NCBI GenBank assembly: GCA_028290305.1
Contig: JAQGKC010000077.1
Coordinates: 1-41,080, forward strand
Origin: Bradyrhizobium sp.
GTDB lineage: Bacteria > Pseudomonadota > Alphaproteobacteria > Rhizobiales > Xanthobacteraceae
Length of the DNA: 41,080 nucleotides
Reading direction: 5' to 3'
The position numbers were made by a program, and so were the translations under genes. Positions 7,090 to 14,930 of this stretch are shown here, one piece after another. Position 1 is the stretch's first letter; every line of letters begins with the position of its first letter. The notes under the pieces are model-generated. The model had not been told where the DNA came from. It worked only from the letters and a program-made list of their open reading frames with translations, and ran no database searches.

Positions 7090-8214
7090 TTACTCTCCCA
7101 CTGTGCCTTTAAGTTCGTATTTGATTGGATCCGCCTCCAATTCAGTCGCACCTTTTGCGAGGCCTTGCTGCAGGAGTGCGCGGAATCCATCATCATAGCT
7201 TGTGAGGCTCTTTCGAATAGCATCTTTCCAAGCCTCGCCTCGATCCCATGCCTCCATGAAGGCTGACGCGATGTCAGCATGTTGGCGGTTCTTGATCATT
7301 GCCTCGAAGATCGAGCGAGCCTGGAGTCGGTCCTTGGTGCTTTTCGCCGTTGCTTCGCGCACTTCCTGTCGCCGGGACGCCACGATGAGCTTGTGAACCG
7401 CAAACCTTTCAGGCGCCGGGACCAGCACCGGCACGCCGGCACCGTGGAGCAGGAGGGCGCGGATCGGCTGGTAGATGAGATAATCCAGGAAGCGCAGCGG
7501 AAACGCAGCCGCGCCGCCGAGCGCGGGCATCTGAACTGGCTTGCCTTCGATCTCATCCGAACCGCGGTTTGGAGTAAGAAACTCGACCTTGTACTGGTCC
7601 CTTGAGACAAACTGGGTGGAGACCCGGCCGTCGATTTGGCTGGGAATCTCGCGGAACGTCGGGTCGACCGTTCTGAGGACCTCGAGAATGGGAGGCAGAG
7701 AGTCGCCCACCGCCACTGAGATGTCGTGGAATTGCGCGAAATCCACGTCGCCGGTTTGCATGGCAACGGCATCTAGCCGCCTTGCTAGGATGGCGGAATA
7801 GCACTGGTAGGCGACGGTGCCGATAAGCACGCCTCTCAAGCGGAAGAAACCAGCTTTTGCCAGTGCCTCGACCACTTGGCCTGTAATGAGTGGCGGTCGG
7901 GGCAAATGAGCCTCGCGCGTCAGGGTCGACACCAGACGCCGACGGCTTTTGACATCAGCTTTCAAATCCCTGAAAGTTTCGACCCGCTTGGTGATCTCGG
8001 GATCATCCTGAGGACCAACGTAGCGGCGATTCTGGACGCTATCGCCATCACGCTTCGGCGTATCAAAGTACCAATATTTTTTTCCCTTCACCTCGACAGG
8101 TACGAATCTGCCATCAGTTGAGAATTCGGAGGTAAAGCTCTCGTCCAGACTGCGCTGAACAAGCTCCGAGTACATGGTCTGGTAAGCGATATCGAGGCTG
8201 TCGTTTCTGGCCAT
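7090..8214 (-). CDS. GSU2403-family nucleotidyltransferase-fold protein
   Basis: A 374-residue protein that I recognise as the GSU2403 type of nucleotidyltransferase-fold proteins. The fold signature is GVLIGTVAYQCY followed by TGDVDFAQF, giving the paired metal-binding Asp156 and Asp158; a third acidic position is Glu in YKVEFLTP. The N-terminal 120 residues are charged and basic, and the C-terminal third is helical. Members are predicted to transfer a nucleotide to protein or RNA and are often thought of as toxin- or defence-like, but the substrate is unknown. The ATG at 8214 is preferred over the longer start at 8259, because the latter would place a palindrome inside the coding region. 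No partner antitoxin is adjacent. Confidence 0.75.
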   Translation of the reverse strand: MARNDSLDIAYQTMYSELVQRSLDESFTSEFSTDGRFVPVEVKGKKYWYFDTPKRDGDSVQNRRYVGPQDDPEITKRVETFRDLKADVKSRRRLVSTLTREAHLPRPPLITGQVVEALAKAGFFRLRGVLIGTVAYQCYSAILARRLDAVAMQTGDVDFAQFHDISVAVGDSLPPILEVLRTVDPTFREIPSQIDGRVSTQFVSRDQYKVEFLTPNRGSDEIEGKPVQMPALGGAAAFPLRFLDYLIYQPIRALLLHGAGVPVLVPAPERFAVHKLIVASRRQEVREATAKSTKDRLQARSIFEAMIKNRQHADIASAFMEAWDRGEAWKDAIRKSLTSYDDGFRALLQQGLAKGATELEADPIKYELKGTVGE

Positions 8215-8226
8215 AGGAACCATCGC

Positions 8227-8306
8227 TATACTAATTTTGCAGAAATAGTATAACAGCAATTGAGCGCAGCGAAAGCGCGTTATACTAAATCTGCGACTAT
8301 AGTATA
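8227..8306. promoter_or_regulatory. Two identical-arm palindromes upstream of the nucleotidyltransferase gene (candidate operators)
   Basis: Two inverted repeats, 8227-8252 and 8281-8306, each made of TATACTA, a 12-base spacer and TAGTATA. Arms are perfect and identical in both; spacers differ. Centres are 54 bases apart, about five helical turns, so two dimers could bind on the same DNA face. The nearer copy ends 13 bases before the ATG at 8214 and contains a TATACT hexamer usable as a -10 box. This is what an autorepression site looks like. No regulator gene with a DNA-binding domain lies next to it, so the binding protein is either the nucleotidyltransferase itself or encoded elsewhere. 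Confidence 0.6.
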
Positions 8307-8461
8307 TCTCACGACAGCCTTAAGGAGCCGTGTCCGCCCCACTGTGCCCCGCCGCTGGCGCGGCAGGGCCCGGGACCCGCTCCCTTCGCGGACATACCGG
8401 CGATCTCGGCGGCGGGCATGGTCTTCAGTAGCTCTTCGACGACTAGCGGGCTGACTGACGG

Positions 8462-8845
8462 TCAACGTCCAATGAATTTTTTGGTAGGGCTGGTCGTCGG
8501 TTTCGCAGAATTATTCGGCGGCATTTTTGCGGGAGTGAGTTGTTCGGGCAGATACTTCGCGATCACAGCTTGGTCGAGAGACGCAAGTTCGGAGTCGGGT
8601 AGTCGGTGCCAGAGTCTCATCCCTCCCCAGCAGGGAAAAGCCGATATAACCCCCGGAGCGTGAGCGTCTGACTGTCGGAGTTCAAGCTCATTTTTGCCTT
8701 GTATATTTTCCCGTCACGCGGATCGAGGATGTTGCCGTCTTCGTATTTCAATCCTTCCTGCTTCATGTCCCGAATAAACATGGGCGGAGGCAGGCGCCGA
8801 CAGCAACAGCAAGGCGACGGCGAGAACAATCCACCGCGCGCTCAT
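8462..8845 (-). pseudogene. DUF2147-type exported protein, frameshifted and internally deleted
   Basis: The gene starts at 8845 with ATG overlapping the stop of the DUF3500 gene (ATGA). It encodes a signal peptide ([20 protein letters not shown]), after which the frame breaks. The DUF2147 core [20 protein letters not shown] is found in another frame (8617-8829 region), and the family C-terminus, with WHRLPDSELASLDQAVIAKYL, in a further frame down to TGA at 8462. Two single extra bases (near 8640 and 8617) account for the last changes. The usual middle N-terminal part between signal and core is missing. It would have been a small periplasmic protein of unknown role, probably cotranscribed with the DUF3500 gene. 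Confidence 0.7.
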
Positions 8846-10036
8846 GGCGTGGTGAAGGCCCGACCATAATCATTCGTGGGATCGCGGTAGATCGTATGGA
8901 CATGCATGGTCGGATCGCCGCCCACGCCTTGCGGCGAGAATTCGATCACCAGTTTCGGCCCCTGAATGCGGTAGTAGGACGAGCCATTTCTGCCGGGCGC
9001 ATGGGTGGTCGGACCGCTCCATGCGAACCAGGTATCGTCCAGCCCTGCCTCGATCTCCTGCATGCGAGGCTTGGCATAGGCGTCGTTGACGATGCCGGCC
9101 CATTCGGAAATCACATCGAGCAGCAGCGTGCGCTGCTGCTCAGTCATTGCCGAGGACTTTCAGTCCCTCCGGCACGATCATCTCTCCGCCATGACTCGGC
9201 CCGAGCACCAGGTCGTTCACGCTGTAGTTCAGAACGGCCTGCTTGCGCTGGGCGTCGTCAAGAGCGTCCAGCAAGGCGAACGCCTTGTCGTTCTCGCCCG
9301 CGAGCACGCGCACCGTTCTGCCGTTGGCGGTGTAGATGGAGGGTTGGGCCCCGGTCAGCGTGGGCGTGAGCACGCCGTGCTGTCCTGCGATCAGCACGTT
9401 GAGCCCGACATGATGGCCGCCGAATTGCACCATCCAGGAAGCACTGGCGCTCGGCGTGCCGAAGATGCCGATCGTGTAGACGTCCCGACCGGAGGCGAAA
9501 GGCTGACCGGCTTCCGACAGGGCCTGATCGGAGCCCATGATGTCGAGCACCTTTTGGTAGCCCTTGGGGCTGAGCAGCACCTGGAGCAGGTGCATGGCGG
9601 CGTCGCGCTGCGCTTCGCTGAGGCTGCCGAGCTGCAGGCCTGGGCGCGGCACGTCGCTGACCGGATAGTTCGACCAGACCGCGTCGCCATATTTCTCGCC
9701 GACAAAGCCACCGGGCGGTCCCATGCCGGGACCGCCACCCATGCCGCGTCTGGTGAACCTGGCGGACGTGGCCGTCTTTTGCGGCGTGAAGGAAAACAGC
9801 ACCTTCTCACGCTGATCGGCGCTGAGGGTGGTCAAAAAGGCGGCCGCGGCAGCGACAACAGCTTGCGTCTGGGTGTCCATCGCGACCTCCGTTGTGGCTG
9901 CGGGTGCGGCACCCGTCACTCCGACGCCTCCCCACAACATTGCGATGGCCAGGGCCGGGGCCAAGACGAGAAGCAGGGGTAGCTTCGCTATTGCACGGCG
10001 CGACCTCGGGCGCTCCGTTCGATTGATCTCACGCAT
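8842..10036 (-). pseudogene. DUF3500 protein with one-base frameshift near the C-terminus
   Basis: A DUF3500-family exported protein. The start at 10036 has AGGA 7 bases upstream and gives a long hydrophobic N-terminal segment (KLPLLLVLAPALAIAMLW) that acts as signal or anchor. The main frame runs to 9140 and includes RDAAMHLLQVLLSPKGYQK and ASWMVQFGGHHVGLNVL. At about 9150, after EGLKV, one extra C changes the frame. The family C-terminus continues from 8842 to 9147 (LLLDVISEWAGIVNDAYA, then TWFAWSGPTTH and HVHTIYRDPTNDYG). Both parts are otherwise well conserved, so this is either a recent inactivation or a sequencing error. Function of the family is unknown. Confidence 0.75.
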
Positions 10037-10187
10037 GTCTCTGTCCTGCAGGGTTGTGGCCGGCGATAAATCGTGCAGCACTCGCTTGGCAAAACATTTG
10101 AAGAGTCAGGAGCATGGACAAGATCGCGGGCCCCTTCCAAATATCCTGAACTTTCCGAGACGACCCTAATTGGCCGAGTGAAAAGCA

Positions 10188-10946
10188 TTGTTGATCAGCG
10201 GAATCATCTCCGACCTGGACGGGGTCGTCTACCGTGGCGATAACGCGATCCCTGATGCTGTTGAGGCATTTCGCGCATGGCATGCCGAGGGAACGCCCTA
10301 TGCGTTCGTGACGAACAATTCATCGAAATCCGTGGATGAATTTGCCGCCAAATTGAACGGAATGGGTGTCCAGATCACGCCGGACCTCGTGTTTACTACG
10401 GTTTCCGCGACCGCAAACCTGACCCGCCGAAAATGGTCGCCGGGGACGCGCGTCTTCGCGATCGGCGAAAAGCCTCTTCTCGATGCGCTGATGGCCAATG
10501 AATTTTTGCTAACGGATCAGGAAGTCCAACTGTTAGTTATCGGGTTCGACTTCGACCTGAACTTTGGCAAGTTGCGGACTGCGGTCAGAATCGCGTTAAC
10601 TGGAGTTCCCGTGATTTTCACCAATCCCGATGTGCTGACTCCAGCCACTAACGGATTCAATCCCGGTGTCGGCGCGACCGCTGCGTATGTGAGGGCGGCT
10701 GTCCCGTCGATCACACCGGTGTTTGTCGGAAAGCCTGAAGCTTATTTGATCGAGGAAGCGCTTTCCGTCCTCGGTACCGATCGCACAAAGACGATCATGA
10801 TCGGTGATCAGGTCGCAACCGATATTGCCGCCGGCCGAAAAGCCGGCTTGCCCAGCATTCTCGTGACGACCGGCGTGCAAGGAGAGCGTGTTGACGGAGT
10901 GGTGCCAGACCGCGTCGTCTCAAGTCTGCTCGACCTGCTTGGTTAG
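10188..10946 (+). CDS. HAD-IIA family sugar/alcohol phosphatase (NagD-like)
   Basis: A 252-residue hydrolase of the NagD/4-nitrophenylphosphatase group. Motif I is SDLDGVVYRG with Asp9 (nucleophile) and Asp11, motif II is the TNNSS segment, the motif III lysine lies in GKPEAYLIEEAL, and motif IV is GDQVATDI. The large C2A cap sits between motifs II and III as expected. It removes phosphate from small sugar or alcohol phosphates. The start is TTG at 10188; no ATG fits the conserved N-terminus. It lies upstream of, but 465 bases away from, the ABC importer genes. Two kinases in that locus make a link in phosphate-ester metabolism possible but unproven. Confidence 0.8.
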   Translation: MLISGIISDLDGVVYRGDNAIPDAVEAFRAWHAEGTPYAFVTNNSSKSVDEFAAKLNGMGVQITPDLVFTTVSATANLTRRKWSPGTRVFAIGEKPLLDALMANEFLLTDQEVQLLVIGFDFDLNFGKLRTAVRIALTGVPVIFTNPDVLTPATNGFNPGVGATAAYVRAAVPSITPVFVGKPEAYLIEEALSVLGTDRTKTIMIGDQVATDIAAGRKAGLPSILVTTGVQGERVDGVVPDRVVSSLLDLLG

Positions 10947-11410
10947 GAATCTAACTGCAGTGTAGAAGTGAGAGCTATCGGCTTTAGCCTGTCCGGCGGC
11001 TTTCAGTTGAAGCGGTCGTTGAGAAGCCATAAGCCACTGGAGGTCGCACGCCACGGCTTCTAACAACTGTCGTCACGACGGCCGAACTCGCAAGAGCAAA
11101 ACGAAAAGTCCGATAACTCGCAGGCTCGCCGTCCGCCAAGGCATCTCGTGATGCGAGATCTGGCTACTCGTTTTTTGAATTATGTACCGATAAGTGAATA
11201 GTACGCAACTATCACTGGTCGCGCTGAGGATTCAAAAGGGGTTAATCGACAGAGTGACGAGCGTCAACAGCCTCTGATCGCGCGATCGCAATTCTCGATT
11301 TGAGCAAGAAAGAGGATAGTGACAGAAACGCTGGCTTCTTGCGTATCAGCTCAAGCGTTTTAGTCTTCGATTAAGCGATCGGAGTTCATCAGATAGCGCG
11401 GAGCAAGCAA
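10947..11410. other. Gene-free region upstream of the ABC importer operon
   Basis: No coding sequence is supported. It holds two hairpin-capable repeats: AGAAGCC (11022-11028) with GGCTTCT (11055-11061), and ATCTCG (11143-11148) with CGAGAT (11154-11159). It becomes more AT-rich from about 11165. It probably contains the promoter of the importer operon, but no clear -35/-10 or sigma-54 match was found. The ribosome site GGAG lies 7 bases before the ATG at 11411. Confidence 0.5.
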
Positions 11411-12979
11411 ATGATCGATGCAACCAGGCGTCAGTTTATTGTTGGGGCGGCAGTCACCGGGGCGGGACTGGTAGGCGATTTGAGTTCTTCGATCATTCAA
11501 CCGGCGGGAGCTCAGGGGCTCAAGCGTGTTACGATCGCGTCAGCCGGCCCGATCACCGGAAACTGGGATCCGACTTCTCACACGACCATCGGTCAATGGA
11601 ATGCTGAAAAGCATATCTTCGGTCATCTGATCAAGACGCCGGTAAAAACCGAAAATCCGTACGAAATTCTTCCCGACCTGGCGGTTGAGTGGAAAATTAT
11701 CGACAAGTTCACCATCGAATACAAACTGCGCGAAGGAGTTAAGTTTCATGACGGGAAGGAGTTCGGCGCTGAAGATGTCGCCGCCACCTTCAAGTATGCT
11801 TCAGCGAAAGGTCGGCCCGCGGCTCCGCTGTATCCTGGCCTCTCCGATGTGGAGATCGTCAACTCTAATACGGTGCGCGTTCACACGGATAAATATGGCT
11901 ACCCTGCCGCCGCCTTCTATTATGTAACTGGCTTCCTGCCAATTCTTTCCGCGAAGGACATCGCCGACCCCAACGTCCTGCAGCAGCGGCCGAACGGGAC
12001 TGGACCGTTTGCCTTCGTGGAGACAAAGGGCGACAAAACGCTGATGCGAGCGTACGACGGCTATCATGAGGGTCGTCCAAAGATCGACGAGATTTCCTAT
12101 GACTATGTACCAAGCTCGAACACTCGAGTGCTGGGCCTACTGAACGGCGAATACCAGATCATTGAGCGGATCGAACCGGAGCAATACGCCTCTCTCGAGA
12201 GCAATAAGTCGGTGAAAGTCGACCGACGTTTGTCGCTGGAGAACAAGTATGTTCACTTCCGCTGCAACAAACCGCCATTTGACGACGTTCGAGTTCGTCT
12301 TGCGGCATGTCATGCCATCGATCGCATACAAATTCTGTCTGTCGTCGGTATCGGTGCGCAGGAAGTGAACGCGCATATATCGCCATTGAAATTTGGCTAT
12401 ACGGATGTGCCCGACTACGCAAGCTACGATCCGGACAAATGCCAGAAACTGCTCGCTGACGCCGGCTTTCCGCGAGGGAAGGGACTGCCGGAGATTGAAT
12501 ATATCGTTTCCATCGGGTTCTACCCCAAGACCAAAGAATACGGAGAGCTGATCACGGCAATGCTGCAGGAACAGGGATTCCCGGTGAAACTGACGGTGCT
12601 CGAGCCGGCAACGTGGGAAGATCGAATCTATCTCCGGCCGGACGGCAGCGGCGCCGGTCACATGGTCGACGTGGGTTGGATGACTGGTTCGCCCGAGCCC
12701 GACCTCGCTCTGTTTCCGATGTGGCATTCCAGCGGCGGCTTCTTCACGCACTTCCGCGACAAGGACGTCGATGCCGTCATCGAGAAAGAGCACAACGCAG
12801 GAACGCCAGAGGAACGAAAAGCCCTCATCGGCAAGGAAACCTTGCCGGCCCTTGCTGCGAAAATGCCAAGTTTTGCGTTGTTCGCATCCTATTATTTCCA
12901 TGCCCTATCGCCGAAATTGCAGGGCGTCTATTTCTTTCCGAACGGGCCAATCGATCTGTCGAAAGCAACTTTCACTTAG
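11411..12979 (+). CDS. Periplasmic substrate-binding protein of a peptide/opine-type ABC importer
   Basis: A 522-residue family-5 solute-binding protein. The N-terminus TRRQFIVGAAVTGAG is a twin-arginine signal, so the folded protein is exported by Tat. Typical family segments are LPDLAVEWKI, FHDGKEFGAEDVAATFKYA, RPNGTGPF and the C-terminal half with ISPLKFGY. These proteins capture oligopeptides, opines, glutathione or similar nitrogen compounds and deliver them to DppB/DppC-type permeases. It is the first gene of a tight operon with two permeases and a fused ATPase. The ligand cannot be read from sequence; the neighbouring amidase and kinases suggest a small amide or amino-alcohol derivative rather than plain peptides. 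Confidence 0.88.
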   Translation: MIDATRRQFIVGAAVTGAGLVGDLSSSIIQPAGAQGLKRVTIASAGPITGNWDPTSHTTIGQWNAEKHIFGHLIKTPVKTENPYEILPDLAVEWKIIDKFTIEYKLREGVKFHDGKEFGAEDVAATFKYASAKGRPAAPLYPGLSDVEIVNSNTVRVHTDKYGYPAAAFYYVTGFLPILSAKDIADPNVLQQRPNGTGPFAFVETKGDKTLMRAYDGYHEGRPKIDEISYDYVPSSNTRVLGLLNGEYQIIERIEPEQYASLESNKSVKVDRRLSLENKYVHFRCNKPPFDDVRVRLAACHAIDRIQILSVVGIGAQEVNAHISPLKFGYTDVPDYASYDPDKCQKLLADAGFPRGKGLPEIEYIVSIGFYPKTKEYGELITAMLQEQGFPVKLTVLEPATWEDRIYLRPDGSGAGHMVDVGWMTGSPEPDLALFPMWHSSGGFFTHFRDKDVDAVIEKEHNAGTPEERKALIGKETLPALAAKMPSFALFASYYFHALSPKLQGVYFFPNGPIDLSKATFT

Positions 12980-13026
12980 GAGTCTATCCGGCTGAAATCA
13001 CTCTCCCTCCCGTGTCAGGGTAGTTC

Positions 13027-14016
13027 ATGCTTTTCGCACTTGAATTCTGTCTAAGGCGAGTGACGCAGGGCGTCGTCATCGTGTTTGTGGTGGCGTTTCT
13101 CGTTTTCAGTCTCTTGCGGATCATTCCGGGCGATCCCGTCCGCTTGATGCTGGGGCCGATGACGACCCCGGCGGTGATGGAACAGACGGCCAAGGATCTG
13201 GGGCTGCGCGACCCCATCTACGTTCAGTTCGTCCGCTACATCCGGAATATGCTGTCCGGTGATCTCGGAACCTCGTTCATCAGAGGAAAGCAGGGAGGTA
13301 GCACAGCGGGGTCGAGAGGCGATACGACGCACGATCCGGAAAATAGGGCGTCAGTCGCAGGATTAATCGCGACCGCTCTTCCCTACAGCCTGTTATTGGC
13401 GGGGCTCGGAATCGCCTTTGCTCTGATTTTTTCGTTTCCGCTCGGGATCATCGCGGGATTGTGCGCGGGTAAATGGCCGGATCGTCTTGCCGTTTATCTC
13501 AGTTCGATCCTGGTATCACTTCCAAATATCTGGCTGGCCATCGTCTTCATCTTCTTGTTCTCCGCAAAGCTCGGTTGGCTGCCCGCGATCGGATACAAGG
13601 GGCCTGAATACGCAATTCTGCCCGCTCTGGTAATCGCCCTCGAACTCACGCCTGTTCTGGTGCGGTCGATCTCGGTCTCGGTCGCGAACAGTCTGAACGA
13701 GAATTACGTCGATGTGGGACTCGTTAGGGGCGTTCCGCGCCGAACGATGATCCTGCGACACGTGCTGCGAAACGCATCCATCCCGATTCTCAACGTGTTC
13801 GGCGTTCAGGTGATCGGCATGTTGCTCGGCGGCCTCTTCGTCGTGGAGTTCATCTTCAGCTATCCTGGATTTGGTCTGATGACCATCAACGCCGTGTTTC
13901 AACGGGATTTTCCCGTCGTTCAGGCTGTTGCGGTTCTGTCCAGCGGCGTTCTGGTCAGCGTGAACATGCTGGTCGACTTCGTTGCAACGAATATCGATCG
14001 ACGGTTGCAGTACTGA
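13027..14016 (+). CDS. ABC importer permease, DppB type
   Basis: A 329-residue inner-membrane permease. It has the family N-terminus (a first helix near residues 15-36, then FSLLRIIPGDPVRLMLG) and the binding-protein-dependent transport loop near ENYVDVGLVRGVPRRTMI, whose EAA-like segment contacts the ATPase. Between helices 1 and 2 there is an unusual polar insert of about 25 residues with RGKQGGSTAGSRGDTTHD, longer than the loop in classical DppB. Six helices are expected. It lies 47 bases after the binding-protein gene, and its stop overlaps the start of the next permease (TGATG), showing translational coupling. Confidence 0.87.
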   Translation: MLFALEFCLRRVTQGVVIVFVVAFLVFSLLRIIPGDPVRLMLGPMTTPAVMEQTAKDLGLRDPIYVQFVRYIRNMLSGDLGTSFIRGKQGGSTAGSRGDTTHDPENRASVAGLIATALPYSLLLAGLGIAFALIFSFPLGIIAGLCAGKWPDRLAVYLSSILVSLPNIWLAIVFIFLFSAKLGWLPAIGYKGPEYAILPALVIALELTPVLVRSISVSVANSLNENYVDVGLVRGVPRRTMILRHVLRNASIPILNVFGVQVIGMLLGGLFVVEFIFSYPGFGLMTINAVFQRDFPVVQAVAVLSSGVLVSVNMLVDFVATNIDRRLQY

Positions 14017-14930
14017 TGCAGGATACAATCGCAACGCCAATTGAAATCAAGCCGCGTGCGGTCGGCCACTCGCTTGGTGGACAGATAGTGCTGCGCGCGT
14101 GGAGTTCCCGGGATTTTAGGATCGGCGCGCTGACCTTTCTTGCCATCCTGGTGCTGTCGGTCGTGGGCCCTATGGTCATTGATGTTTCTGCCACGGCTTT
14201 CGATGTCCGCCACAAATTTCTCCCGCCATGGCCGCTCGATGAATCGCAGATCAACCATCTCTTCGGGACTGATCAACTCGGTCGAGATCTGTTTATGCGC
14301 TCGTTGGTGGGCTTGAGAAACGCACTCATGATCGGATTTCTGAGCGTGGTCGGAATGTTTTCGCTCGGATGCATGATCGGCTTGATGGCCGGCTATTTCG
14401 GGAAGTGGGTCGATCTGGCCTTGATGCGACTGACCGATGTGCAGATGTCGATTCCGGTCATTATTCTTGCCATCGCGATTCTCGGCGTGACGCGGCCCAA
14501 TGCGGGGCTGATTATCACGGTTCTGATTCTGGCTGGTTGGCCGGCGTACTCTCGCGTTACTCGAAGTATCACGCTCGCGGAACGACAAAAGGAATATGTC
14601 CGCGGCGCCGCCATCCTCGGAGCGTCCAATCTTCGCGTCATTCTTCTTCACATCGCCCCAAACATTCTACCGCCGATTGCGTTCGTGGCGGTCCTCGACG
14701 TGGCGAGGATGATGATCTTCGAAGCGATATTCGGATTCATCGGAATTGGAATTCAACCACCAACCCCAACATTCGGCAACATCATCAGTGACGGAACGCA
14801 GTATCTTCTAAATGCCTGGTGGATCACAGTCATTCCGGGTCTTTTCCTCGCCATAACGCTTGCGAGTCTGAATCTTGCCGGAAGCGCACTGGAGCGCGCC
14901 CGCAACAAGATCCTGTTGGGGATTCACTAA
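14016..14930 (+). CDS. ABC importer permease, DppC type
   Basis: A 304-residue inner-membrane permease, partner of the DppB-type protein. The N-terminal cytosolic tail ends in the first helix (GALTFLAILVLSVVGPMVI). It then has the conserved HLFGTDQLGRDLFMRSLVG periplasmic segment and the EAA-like coupling motif around QKEYVRGAAILGASNLRVI. Start and stop both overlap neighbours by one base (TGATG and TAATG), so stoichiometric production with the other permease and the ATPase is likely. Confidence 0.88.
   Translation: MQDTIATPIEIKPRAVGHSLGGQIVLRAWSSRDFRIGALTFLAILVLSVVGPMVIDVSATAFDVRHKFLPPWPLDESQINHLFGTDQLGRDLFMRSLVGLRNALMIGFLSVVGMFSLGCMIGLMAGYFGKWVDLALMRLTDVQMSIPVIILAIAILGVTRPNAGLIITVLILAGWPAYSRVTRSITLAERQKEYVRGAAILGASNLRVILLHIAPNILPPIAFVAVLDVARMMIFEAIFGFIGIGIQPPTPTFGNIISDGTQYLLNAWWITVIPGLFLAITLASLNLAGSALERARNKILLGIH

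Noticed and set aside
7090..8306. Complete AbiE-like toxin-antitoxin system
   Set aside because: Only the nucleotidyltransferase is present. No helix-turn-helix antitoxin gene could be found on either side, so a full system cannot be claimed.
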